Source: Rubritalea squalenifaciens DSM 18772 (GTDB lineage: Bacteria; Verrucomicrobiota; Verrucomicrobiia; Verrucomicrobiales; Akkermansiaceae). From it: DNA of 64,000 bases. Position numbers and translations under genes: made by a program. The stretch covers positions 1 through 64,000 of the forward strand of contig NZ_FQYR01000004.1 of the NCBI RefSeq assembly GCF_900141815.1. The letters run 5' to 3'. The notes beneath the pieces were generated by a model that worked only from the letters and a program-made list of their open reading frames with translations, was not told the DNA's origin and ran no database searches. This document shows, piece after piece, positions 26,918 to 35,265 of this stretch (position 1 is the stretch's first letter; every line of letters begins with the position of its first letter).

Positions 26918-27835
26918 TTAGAGATCTTGGTCTTGGTGTTCTCCGGCTGCCTGCTCACGCACGATGCAGCCGTAAAGGTTTGAGTTTTCAGAGATAGTGG
27001 CGTGTGGCCATGCGATTGTCTTGCGAAGTTTTACATTTTTTTCAATCACACAATTCGGTCCAATGATAGTGTATTCGTCTAGTTCCGCGCTGGGGTCGAT
27101 TTTGGCCTGGGGGTGAATGGCTGGAAGTGTGGCCTTGCCGGAGTCTTGCAGGTGCTGGTGCGCGGCGAAGTATTCCTCGCGGGTGCCGAGGTCATGCCAG
27201 CTGGCGCCGTCCGCAATGTAGGCGCCGAGTTTGCCCTGTGCCGCCAGCTCCAGGAAGGCCGGGACAATGGAGATTTTCTCATTGGCCGGGATGAGAGGTA
27301 GGATTTCCGGCTCAATGATATAGATGCCGGTGAACTGGTGGGTGCCCGGGTGGATGCCGTGTGCGTGACGCAGGTCCACGACTTGATGACCCTCGACCGC
27401 GACATTGCAGTTGGGTCCCTCTGAGAACAGAGCCAGGGTGGCGACATTGCCTGAGCCGCGGTGGGCAGCCATGAGCTGGGTCAGATCGAGGTCCGTGAGG
27501 ATGTCTCCATTGTAGACGAGGACGGGGTCCTCGCCGATGAATGGGGCGATATTCTTGATGCCTCCGCCGGTCTCCAGCAAAATGGGCTCGTGAAAGAAAG
27601 TGATGGGGGCGCCCTCGAAGCTGCTTTCCGGGTAGGTCTGCTGCCAGGCGGCCGGAATGTGGTGGGTATTGATAGCGAAGCATTCGATCCCGGCTTTGAG
27701 GCAGTGGCGCATGGTGTGGCTGGCCAGGGGCTCGTGGAAAAGAGGGACCAAGGGCTTTGGCAGGGTATCTGTGAGTGGGCGCAAACGGGAACCCAGCCCT
27801 GCGCCTAGAATGAATGCTTTGAAAATTTCGCTCAC
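26918..27835 (-). CDS. murU: Sugar-1-phosphate nucleotidyltransferase, MurU-like with a C-terminal hexapeptide extension
   Basis: A 305-residue enzyme that transfers UMP from UTP to a sugar 1-phosphate. N-terminal signature AFILGAGLGSRLRPLTDTLP (residues 8-27) with PKPLVP, then ETGGGIKNI and VYNGDI (acidic metal site), and a 'ASWHDLGT' motif. Canonical MurU stops at about 230 residues; here about 55 more residues (IHPQAKIDPSAELDEYTIIG, then CVIEKNVKLRKTIAW) form left-handed beta-helix repeats as in bifunctional or trimeric nucleotidyltransferases. It is the first gene of the operon with the AmgK-like kinase. Confidence 0.84.
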   Translation of the reverse strand: MSEIFKAFILGAGLGSRLRPLTDTLPKPLVPLFHEPLASHTMRHCLKAGIECFAINTHHIPAAWQQTYPESSFEGAPITFFHEPILLETGGGIKNIAPFIGEDPVLVYNGDILTDLDLTQLMAAHRGSGNVATLALFSEGPNCNVAVEGHQVVDLRHAHGIHPGTHQFTGIYIIEPEILPLIPANEKISIVPAFLELAAQGKLGAYIADGASWHDLGTREEYFAAHQHLQDSGKATLPAIHPQAKIDPSAELDEYTIIGPNCVIEKNVKLRKTIAWPHATISENSNLYGCIVREQAAGEHQDQDL

Positions 27836-28043
27836 GGACGGTTTTTTAAAGGTATTTTAGGATTTGAACACGAAAAAACCTGCCAAGCTGTCTAGCTAGC
27901 ACGATGGCGGAGAAGGAGGACATTTTTCTGGTGGTTTTCATGCTTACAATCGTTTGACAATGAATGATTATGGGTGAGCTTAGCGAGTGACTACAATTGT
28001 GTGTGAGTCACATCAAATTGCTAACCAAAACCCTACAGTTAAC

Positions 28044-28679
28044 ATGAAAAAACTGACGAAACTGACCGGGATGACCATCGCTAGTATGGGACTCCTGACT
28101 ACCGGCCTCATGGCAGAAGATCCTGATTCTCCTGTAGCCGAACCAGATACTCCAGCAGCTGAGCCCACATTGGATGAACCTACTTCCGATGAGCCGAGCG
28201 CTGAGGAACCAAGTTCGGAGGAGCCTGCATCTGAAGAAAAGATGAAGAAACAGGAAGAAATGACCGTGGTGGCTATTGCAGATGGTAACAAGGACTTTAC
28301 GACCCTAGTGACTGCTATTCGTGCAGCTGGCCTGCTCGAAGCACTGAATGGTGACGGCCCTTATACCGTGTTTGCCCCAAACAATGCGGCATTCGAAAAA
28401 CTGCCCGAAGGTACTCTGGCTGATCTGCTGAAACCTGAAAACAAGGATAAGCTCGCAGCCATCCTGAAGTATCACGTGGTGCCAACCAAAGTCATGGCTG
28501 AAAACGTGAATCCTATGAAAATCGTGACTCTTGAAGGTCATGAGTTTGAAATAACCAACAACGATGGAGAAATCAGAGTCAACGACGCCAAAGTCATCAA
28601 AACTGACATCGTTGGAAAAAATGGCGTGATCCATGTGATCGATACCGTGATCATGCCTCCTGTCGAAGACGAGCAGTAA
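28044..28679 (+). CDS. Secreted fasciclin (FAS1) domain protein
   Basis: ATG 28044 is chosen because it starts a proper signal peptide (MKKLTKLTGMTIASMGLL to about 24). A strongly acidic Pro/Glu/Ser linker (about 25-70, repeats of the type EP(S)(S/A)EE) precedes one FAS1 domain (about 75-208) with the H1 block PYTVFAPNNAAFEKLP and the H2-like VIHVIDTVIMPP. FAS1 domains mediate adhesion or extracellular binding. Monocistronic, closed by a terminator; promoter region 27836-28043 is divergent from the murU-like gene. Confidence 0.9.
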   Translation: MKKLTKLTGMTIASMGLLTTGLMAEDPDSPVAEPDTPAAEPTLDEPTSDEPSAEEPSSEEPASEEKMKKQEEMTVVAIADGNKDFTTLVTAIRAAGLLEALNGDGPYTVFAPNNAAFEKLPEGTLADLLKPENKDKLAAILKYHVVPTKVMAENVNPMKIVTLEGHEFEITNNDGEIRVNDAKVIKTDIVGKNGVIHVIDTVIMPPVEDEQ

Positions 28680-28714
28680 GGCTCTGGATTATTCGCAAAG
28701 TACAAGTCATCACC

Positions 28715-28749
28715 ACGGGTGCGGGGTTTCCTGCGCCCGTTCTTTTTTT
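28715..28749 (+). terminator. Rho-independent terminator after the fasciclin gene
   Basis: ACGGGTGCGGG pairs imperfectly with CCTGCGCCCGT and is followed by TCTTTTTTT. Confidence 0.85.
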
Positions 28750-28807
28750 GGTGACTTGTTAGCGAAACTCAGTTGAATCTTTTAGGTGTTCATGTAAGCA
28801 TGTTTAT

Positions 28808-30142
28808 ATGAACACTCTCGAAAAGCTGGAAATCCTAGCTGATGCAGCGAAGTACGATGCGTCTTGTGCGAGCTCTGGTGCCCGGAAGAGGGATTCCCGG
28901 GGCGGAAAGGGCGTGGGTTCGGCAGGCGGAGTGGGGATCTGTCACTCCTATGCTCCGGACGGACGCTGTATCTCCCTGTTGAAAGTGCTGCTGACGAATG
29001 TGTGTCTCTATGACTGCCACTACTGCATCAACCGTCGATCCAGCAATGTCAGGCGTGCGCGCTTTACTCCGGAAGAAGTTGTGGAACTGACGCTGTCCTT
29101 CTACAAGCGCAACTACATCGAAGGCCTGTTCTTGAGTTCCGGAATTGTCCGCAGTGCTGATTACACCATGGAGCAGGTGCTTAGAGTGGCGAGGCTTCTG
29201 CGTGAGGAGCATGATTTCCGTGGCTATATACACCTGAAGACGATTCCTGAGGCTTCCCCGGAGTTGATCGCGGAGGCGGGGAGGTATGCCGACCGGTTGA
29301 GTATCAACGTAGAGCTGCCGAGGCAGGAAACGCTCAAAGAGCTGGCTCCGGAGAAGAATGTAGCGCGCACGAGGAATGCCATGGGGACGATCCGTGGAAG
29401 GATCGATGAGGCGAAGAGCATTCGCCGGGAGAAAAGCCGCAGCCGCAAGAAGTACGGGGTCTTTGCCACCGGGCAGAGTACGCAGATGATCGTGGGCATG
29501 GATGGTTCTACGGATGCTCATTTCTTGCACCGAGCGGGTGACCTTTATGGGAATTTCAAATTGCGGCGGGTGTACTATTCGGCCTTCAGCCCCATTCCGG
29601 AACCTTCGGTGGTGCTGCCTCTGAAGTCGCCCCCACTTGTTAGGGAGCACCGCTTGTATCAAGCGGACTGGCTCCTGCGTTTCTACGGTTTTGAAGTGGG
29701 GGAGCTGACGACGGCGAAAGAGCCTAACCTGGATCTGGACTTAGACCCCAAGTTGTCCTGGGCTTTGCGTAACCGGGCGACCTTTCCTGTAGATGTGAAT
29801 CGTGCCAGTTTGGAAATGCTGTACCGCATTCCAGGGCTGGGGGTGAGAAATGCTCAGCGTATTGTTAGGGTGCGTAGACATCATGCCCTGCGCTTGCAAG
29901 ATTTGATCAAGATGCGTGTGAATGTGAAGAAATGCATGCCTTTCATGATCTGTGCTGACCATCAGCCGGCACGCCTGGAGTGGAGCAGCGAAAGACTGCG
30001 CGCCCATTTTGCGCCACCTCCGGAGCAGATGGAGCTAAGTTTTGAAGGCGTGATCCAGACGAAGGCTCCTAAGGTGCCGGAGGTGAAAGTGAAGCAGGCT
30101 CAGCATGAGGCAGGCGCGGAGGCTCTCAGTGGAGAGTTCTAG
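28808..30142 (+). CDS. Putative DNA modification/repair radical SAM protein
   Basis: A 444-residue radical SAM enzyme with the iron-sulfur motif CLYDCHYC (CxxxCxxC) near residue 66. Its N-terminus (KLEILADAAKYDASCASSG) is that of the family often linked to a uracil-DNA-glycosylase-related partner. A helix-hairpin-helix DNA-binding motif lies near 330-355 (YRIPGLGVRNAQRIV). The reaction is unknown; a role in DNA repair or modification is inferred from the partner family and HhH motif. The next gene, 21 bases on, encodes that DUF4130 partner. Confidence 0.88.
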   Translation: MNTLEKLEILADAAKYDASCASSGARKRDSRGGKGVGSAGGVGICHSYAPDGRCISLLKVLLTNVCLYDCHYCINRRSSNVRRARFTPEEVVELTLSFYKRNYIEGLFLSSGIVRSADYTMEQVLRVARLLREEHDFRGYIHLKTIPEASPELIAEAGRYADRLSINVELPRQETLKELAPEKNVARTRNAMGTIRGRIDEAKSIRREKSRSRKKYGVFATGQSTQMIVGMDGSTDAHFLHRAGDLYGNFKLRRVYYSAFSPIPEPSVVLPLKSPPLVREHRLYQADWLLRFYGFEVGELTTAKEPNLDLDLDPKLSWALRNRATFPVDVNRASLEMLYRIPGLGVRNAQRIVRVRRHHALRLQDLIKMRVNVKKCMPFMICADHQPARLEWSSERLRAHFAPPPEQMELSFEGVIQTKAPKVPEVKVKQAQHEAGAEALSGEF

Positions 30143-30163
30143 TCAACTTGAAGGATTCTTGGG

Positions 30164-31018
30164 ATGAGAGTGATTTCTGTAAAAAAGGGTTTCAGGGAGT
30201 GGCGGGCGAAAGCGCGGCAGCTGTTAGTGGATGGTGTGCGGCCCCATGAGGTGATGTGGGTGAAGGATGCCTCCTTGGAAACGATGTTTGTCGACACGCT
30301 GGAGATGGGCGGCGGAAGCAGTGAAACTGAAACCTTTGCCATCAATGTGCCAAAGCAGTTTATCGCTCTGGGAGAGACGGTGGGCTGTCACCGTATGGGG
30401 AGGCAGTGGCCTCTTCTCTATGATGTGCTTTGGAGGATAACTCGAGAAGGTAATAAGGGGTTGTTAGGCAATGAGGCGGACGATGCAGTCCGTGAGCTAA
30501 AGATGATCGCTGCCGCAGTACGGAGAGATATCCACAAGATGCGTGCATTTGTGCGTTTCCGTCACGTAGATACCTTGGAGAGTGGTCGTGAAGTGTATGT
30601 GAGCTGGTTTGAGCCAGAGCACTTGATTGTGCGGGCGAACGCGCCTTTCTTTCAGCGGCGTTTTGCCGGGATGGACTGGTCTATCTTGACCCCCGATGAG
30701 TGTGTGAGCTGGGACGGGAAGCAGCTGAGCTATACTCCGGGTGTGGACCGGAGCGTGGCGCCCAGTGAAGACAATCTGGAGGATCTTTGGCGGACTTATT
30801 ATCGGAGTACCTTCAATCCTGCCCGGGTCAAAATCAAGATGATGCAGTCCGAGATGCCGAAGAAGTATTGGAAGAATCTTCCCGAGGCGGAGATCATCCA
30901 GCAGCTGATCGCGGAGAGCGATCAGCGTGTGCGCGGGATGATGGAGGAGGAGGCCAGGCCGCTGAAGCCTGAACCTAAAAACGAGTACCTTAATAAGCTG
31001 CGTGAAATGGGGGAGTAA
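30164..31018 (+). CDS. DUF4130 protein, DNA-metabolism partner of the radical SAM enzyme
   Basis: A 284-residue protein matching the DUF4130 domain: an N-terminal strand-helix region, RDIHKMRAFVRFR and 'EPEHLIV..APFFQRRFAGMDWSI' blocks, then 'DLWRTYYRSTFNPARVK' and a Lys-rich helix 'MPKKYWKNLPEA'. In many bacteria this domain is fused to a family 4/5-like uracil-DNA glycosylase domain; that part is absent here, since the frame ends soon after the DUF4130 core. Operonic with the radical SAM gene and convergent with the esterase gene seven bases away. Confidence 0.86.
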   Translation: MRVISVKKGFREWRAKARQLLVDGVRPHEVMWVKDASLETMFVDTLEMGGGSSETETFAINVPKQFIALGETVGCHRMGRQWPLLYDVLWRITREGNKGLLGNEADDAVRELKMIAAAVRRDIHKMRAFVRFRHVDTLESGREVYVSWFEPEHLIVRANAPFFQRRFAGMDWSILTPDECVSWDGKQLSYTPGVDRSVAPSEDNLEDLWRTYYRSTFNPARVKIKMMQSEMPKKYWKNLPEAEIIQQLIAESDQRVRGMMEEEARPLKPEPKNEYLNKLREMGE

Positions 31019-31025
31019 GCGCTGC

Positions 31026-32480
31026 TTATTTCACGGTTGAGCCCGCTTTTTGTGCGCCGGCAGACAAGACTGCACTGAGGAGCTCGCGGATCGGGCAAGC
31101 CTGGTGTGGGTGGTGCTTGGTGTTGGGGTTGATCCAGGTGTGGATCTTCGTAGCACCGAGCTTCTTGTAGCGCTCCTGCAGGATGAGTGCGTTATCTTTG
31201 ATGGGGACCACCTCATCCTTGGCTCCGAGTACCAGCATGACGGGGACGTTGGCCTTGGCGAGGGCGTCGAGTCCATCAATGGGGTTACCTTTGAAGTCCT
31301 TGGCCTGCTCTGCTGTGATGCCATATTGCTTCATGCAGGTATTCCAGAGAGGTGCGGACTTTTTGGCAGGCCAAGAACGGATGTCACACACTGGGTTGTC
31401 ACCATAGATTGCAGTGACTTTATCAGGATTCTGCTTAGCCCAGTTAAAGATGATGAGGCCGCCGCGGGACATGCCTTCGAGCACAGGCTTGGCACCCAGT
31501 CCAAGTTGCTGGCTCAGCGCGTAGAATTGATCCCAGCGTTTGGTGGCATTTGGTGAACCGAAGAGGTCTGCTACATCGACAAAGCAGACGTGGTAGCCGC
31601 GGTCGAGCAGAGCTTTATCGAGTGCTGGCTGATGGCCAAAGAAGCGAGCACGCCAGATCCAAGGCTTGGAGGTATCCGCAGAGTGTGGGGCTACGATGAT
31701 ACATTTCAGCTTGGTGTCAGGAGTCGTGAAGCGGTACTGACGGTAGCCGTGGAAGTTGGACACTTTGGGCTCGATTCCTTGTTCCTTCAGCTTGCTGGTG
31801 ATGTCAAAGGCAGGCTCGTAGTTGTGAGTGAGCTGGTAGGCGACACGCCCGGCAATCACCTTGGCTCCATCAGCTCCCGGGTGGATGCGGTCAGGGGTCA
31901 TTGCGATCGCTTTTTTAGCACCTTCGAGTGCGTATTCTTGGTGGAGGTTGATGAGTTCCAGGTTCTTTTCTTTAGCTAGATTGATGAGGCTGGGAAGCTG
32001 CTGTTTGGCGATGACTTCATCTGTAATTCCATAGACGTTCTTGCCTTTGTCATTTTTGTAAGCGGGAACCGGAGTGCACAGAATGATGCGCGGTTTGCTG
32101 GAGAGGTTCTGGTAGGATTGGACGAGAGCTGCAGCGTCTGTGGTGTAGCTGTCTCCGTGCTTCCAGTTGTGAGGTTTGGAATCATTGCTGCCGAGTTTGA
32201 TGACCACGACGTTCGGGGTGAAATCGAGTGAGGCTTTGTAGGCACCTTGCTTGGTGTATGGCTTGTCACCGGCATTAAGCATCGTGGCTCCATTGACGCC
32301 GAAATTTTTCACTTCATAAGTGTCTCCAAGTAGTTTCTGGAGTTGAGCTGGATAACTGTTTTCTTTGCGTTCTTTGATGCCGGCTCCGAAGGTGATGGAG
32401 TCTCCGACACAGGCTACGCGTATGGGGTCTGCCACGACGAGAGTGGTCAGGCAGGACAGAATGCAGAGTGATATCTTCAT
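31026..32480 (-). CDS. Secreted double hydrolase: SGNH esterase fused to an alpha/beta-hydrolase
   Basis: A 484-residue exported protein (signal peptide about 1-17). The N-terminal SGNH/GDSL domain has S28 in GDSIT, the N99 motif GSND, and D197..H200 (DRIHPG), so an intact catalytic set. From about residue 240 an alpha/beta-hydrolase domain follows with a nucleophile elbow GMSRGG (S338), an acidic 'GAKDEVVP' and a His-rich segment KHHPHQ. Both halves look active; substrates are probably acylated or methyl-esterified polysaccharides, which is an inference from the organism's lifestyle. Confidence 0.82.
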   Translation of the reverse strand: MKISLCILSCLTTLVVADPIRVACVGDSITFGAGIKERKENSYPAQLQKLLGDTYEVKNFGVNGATMLNAGDKPYTKQGAYKASLDFTPNVVVIKLGSNDSKPHNWKHGDSYTTDAAALVQSYQNLSSKPRIILCTPVPAYKNDKGKNVYGITDEVIAKQQLPSLINLAKEKNLELINLHQEYALEGAKKAIAMTPDRIHPGADGAKVIAGRVAYQLTHNYEPAFDITSKLKEQGIEPKVSNFHGYRQYRFTTPDTKLKCIIVAPHSADTSKPWIWRARFFGHQPALDKALLDRGYHVCFVDVADLFGSPNATKRWDQFYALSQQLGLGAKPVLEGMSRGGLIIFNWAKQNPDKVTAIYGDNPVCDIRSWPAKKSAPLWNTCMKQYGITAEQAKDFKGNPIDGLDALAKANVPVMLVLGAKDEVVPIKDNALILQERYKKLGATKIHTWINPNTKHHPHQACPIRELLSAVLSAGAQKAGSTVK

Positions 32481-32832
32481 GAGTCAATAGGGTGTGTAGG
32501 ACAGGTAACGAGATGAGAGTGATTACTATTTCAGCAATGTCAGGGAAATACGAATCATTTAGATTTTCTTAAGTATAAGCGTAGCCTGCTCACAGGGCTA
32601 TAGTGTTCTGTTAGGCTTGGTGGAAATGCCTCTGCGCTGGGGGCTAGGGGGAATGTGAATGAAGTGTTACAAAGAGTTCATGCTAAATGGTTTTACCTAA
32701 ACGTGCGTTTGTCGTTTACTCTTGAACTTGCCCCCTCTTCCTACCCCTGAGAAATCTGTTTTTGTGTGTCGTCAGAATCTCAAGGGGTAAGGAGTGGCTG
32801 GCGTCGAGAACTGACACCCCCCTTAGGTTCTA
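32481..32832. other. 352-bp intergenic region upstream of the Ser/Thr kinase gene, with an imperfect hairpin
   Basis: No open frame or RNA gene is recognisable. CCCCTGAGA (32744-32752) and TCTCAAGGGG (32778-32787) form an imperfect stem with one bulge around a 25-base loop, about 45 bases before the kinase start. The region must hold the divergent promoters of the esterase gene (-) and the kinase gene (+). I cannot place -35/-10 boxes with confidence. Confidence 0.4.
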
Positions 32833-34521
32833 ATGACAACAGCAAGACATGTTTTTCTAGGAGAACTGGCGTCCGGAGGCTTTGGTCGTGTGTTTCTAGC
32901 CCGTGATGAATTTCTGGGCAGAGAAGTAGCGATCAAGCGTGTCCGGCATGACCAGAGGACATCCAGCTATTTTCCGCGTGAGCAGCTGCTGCATGAGGCG
33001 AAAGTCTTGGCTGCGGTGCAGCATCCTAACATCGTAACCATCTATGATGTGGCACGAGTCGAGAGTTCCACGGAAATAGTGATGGAGTATGTGGCAGGAG
33101 TGACGGTGCGTCAGCTTGTGAATCGGCATCTATTGACTGCCTATGACTTTAAGGTGTTAGCCAAACAGATGTTATGCGGGCTGGCTGCGGCGCATGAGCA
33201 TGAGATACTACACTGCGATATCAAGCCGAGTAATGTCATGATAGCCTCACTCTCTGAGAGTCGGATGGTGGTGAAGTTATTAGATTTCGGAATGTCTCCG
33301 AGTTCAGACAGTAGCAAGCAGCAGTTGGTGGGGTCCGCGCTGTTTATGGCGCCTGAAATCTATGAAGGTAAAGGCCATAGCGTGCAGACAGACCTGTATT
33401 CTCTCGGTTGTCTATTTTACTACATGCTGGCAGGTGTAGTCCCCTTCGACGGGAGAGATACGATCGAAGTCATGGCAGCCCATTGTGGTGGTGATTTTCA
33501 TCCTCTGTCTCACTTGAGAGAAGATCTTGCAGAGGATCTGTGTAGTTGGGTGGAGTTATTCATATCGTCTGAACCGGAGAAGAGGTTCCATGACTGTCAT
33601 GAAGCTCTGGAGGAACTCAAAGATCTTGAGTTCCCCTTGAGTGAGAGCGAGCGTGATATCGAATTAACCGAGGGCATTGTCCAGATCGTACGCCCTGTCA
33701 CGCCCGCCTCGCTCAAGCCTGCCTGTTTAGAAGAGAGAACCAGGCCTCAAGGGGTTTGTCAGATGAAGCATTCTGAAATGCTCCACACGAGAAAGATCTC
33801 TGCAGGAGTGAGAGCTTATGCGGAGAGAGAAGCTGAGCGGTTGCCCGTCTACCGCCTCTGTGCCTCAGAGGTGAAACCGCCCAAGCAGATTGAGGAGCAG
33901 GAGGTGCTGAAGCTGAGGAAAGAATACTGGTATGCCATGTTGCATGGGCGGCGGACTGGGCCGTTAGACATGGAAGCCATCGGCAGGCTCATACTAGGAG
34001 GCTATATCGGTAGTGAGGATCTGGTGTGGCATGAAGGTTGGAATGACTGGAGGCGGGCGGATGAGTGCCCGCTCACAGGAGTCTACCTCTGCGAATACCA
34101 GAGAACCCACAGGCAGATAACACAGCCTGTAGAGGTGAAACATGAGAAATGGCACACTAAGTTCGTCGAAGAATTCGGATGGGAGATGTGTGCCTTGGTA
34201 GGTCTGAGCCTGATGTCATTCGTCGCCGTCTATATCTATCCCCATGCATGGATGACGGTGATGAGTGCGTTCTCCATTCTACTTGTGTTAGGAGGTTTTC
34301 TTTCGCTCAAGTGTTGTGAAGGAAAGGAGGGGAAAAAGTGGTTGGTCGCTGGACTGCTTATTCCAGTGATTGGAGATGTCTATTATGCATGTGGGCACCG
34401 TAGAAAAGCCATGAAGGGGCTTACCTTGATTGTCTTGGGTGGCGTGTTTCTGGCTGGAATTATGAACGCCAGCCAGTGGAGTTGGGAGGTGCTTGATGCG
34501 CTTTTTGCCGTACTTTCTTAG
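32833..34521 (+). CDS. Membrane-bound Ser/Thr protein kinase with a GYF-like domain
   Basis: A 562-residue Hanks-type kinase. The Gly-rich loop ELASGGFGRV lies at 11-20, the ATP lysine is K35, the catalytic loop is HCDIKPSNVM (D129; HCD instead of HRD, so a non-RD kinase), DFG at 151-153 and APE at 173-175. After a linker, a GYF_2-type domain (366-410; WYAMLHGRRTGPLDM with GWNDWRRA) is followed by hydrophobic segments (about 445-545) that anchor it to the membrane. Signals probably act through the C-terminal part on the cytoplasmic kinase. The stop overlaps that of the converging TetR gene by four bases. Confidence 0.9.
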   Translation: MTTARHVFLGELASGGFGRVFLARDEFLGREVAIKRVRHDQRTSSYFPREQLLHEAKVLAAVQHPNIVTIYDVARVESSTEIVMEYVAGVTVRQLVNRHLLTAYDFKVLAKQMLCGLAAAHEHEILHCDIKPSNVMIASLSESRMVVKLLDFGMSPSSDSSKQQLVGSALFMAPEIYEGKGHSVQTDLYSLGCLFYYMLAGVVPFDGRDTIEVMAAHCGGDFHPLSHLREDLAEDLCSWVELFISSEPEKRFHDCHEALEELKDLEFPLSESERDIELTEGIVQIVRPVTPASLKPACLEERTRPQGVCQMKHSEMLHTRKISAGVRAYAEREAERLPVYRLCASEVKPPKQIEEQEVLKLRKEYWYAMLHGRRTGPLDMEAIGRLILGGYIGSEDLVWHEGWNDWRRADECPLTGVYLCEYQRTHRQITQPVEVKHEKWHTKFVEEFGWEMCALVGLSLMSFVAVYIYPHAWMTVMSAFSILLVLGGFLSLKCCEGKEGKKWLVAGLLIPVIGDVYYACGHRRKAMKGLTLIVLGGVFLAGIMNASQWSWEVLDALFAVLS

Positions 34522-35147
34522 CGGGTAAATGCGTTTTCTGGTGTCAGCGAATCCAGTGCTGCCAGGGTCACGTTGACCTGATTCTCTATCATTGAGTCGA
34601 TCTCCTTTGGTGAGGGGTCAGATGAGAATATTTTGGAGGAGGTAATCGGGTAGTTGGAAAGGACTGATGAGAGGCAGACGACATTGATCTTGGCGAGCTG
34701 AATGACCGCCGGAGCATCTGTGCCGTAGAACTCGATCAGCATTTCTTGGATATAGTCAAGCTCCAGATCATGGGCTTCATCCAGGACTCTCTTTACTGGT
34801 GAGTCAGGCGAATACATGGTTTTGGCAAAAATCCTGCCGAACTGGCCGGCTGGTCCTTTGTCCAGGGAGCGTTTGAGACAGCTGCGTACATAGCTTGAGA
34901 GCTTCTCGCGCGCGGGGGCATCTTGAGGAAGGTTGCCCCGTGTTGGGTAGGTCATTTCTGAGATTTCATGCGCCTTGCGGATGGCCTGCATGTAGAGATT
35001 CTCCTTGGAGCCGAAGTGGTAATTCACGGCAGCAATGTTGGCATCAGCTCCAGCGACGATGTCAGAGACACGGGCTCCACGGTAGCCGTTATTGGCAAAG
35101 ACTTCGATGGCGCTGTTGATGAGTTTGATTTTGGGTTCTGAGGGCAT
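34518..35147 (-). CDS. TetR family transcriptional regulator
   Basis: A 209-residue repressor with the usual N-terminal helix-turn-helix (about 10-50; ANNGYRGARVSDIVAGADAN and AVNYHFGSKENLY). Its C-terminal part resembles the CerR/YbiH-like ligand-binding class. Ligand and targets are not visible from sequence; an operator candidate upstream suggests self-regulation. Transcribed away from the amidase gene. Confidence 0.92.
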   Translation of the reverse strand: MPSEPKIKLINSAIEVFANNGYRGARVSDIVAGADANIAAVNYHFGSKENLYMQAIRKAHEISEMTYPTRGNLPQDAPAREKLSSYVRSCLKRSLDKGPAGQFGRIFAKTMYSPDSPVKRVLDEAHDLELDYIQEMLIEFYGTDAPAVIQLAKINVVCLSSVLSNYPITSSKIFSSDPSPKEIDSMIENQVNVTLAALDSLTPENAFTR

Positions 35148-35190
35148 GTGTTTTGAGTTGTTTGGATCGGACTTAAGCTCGCCTCACTAT

Positions 35191-35220
35191 AAATCAAACG
35201 AAAATTTAAAAATGTGATTT
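35191..35220. promoter_or_regulatory. AT-rich inverted repeat, candidate TetR operator
   Basis: AAATCA (35191-35196) and TGATTT (35215-35220) form an inverted repeat with an 18-base AT-rich centre, about 45-75 bases upstream of the TetR start and upstream of the amidase start. Half-sites are only six bases, so chance cannot be excluded. Confidence 0.35.
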
Positions 35221-35265
35221 TACTGACAGATTTGTTGGAAAATCACTGGAGGGGAGGGGAGAGGT

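Noticed and set aside
28835-29662. A 275-residue frame antisense to the radical SAM gene
   Set aside because: The sense frame carries intact CxxxCxxC and HhH motifs; the antisense frame has none.
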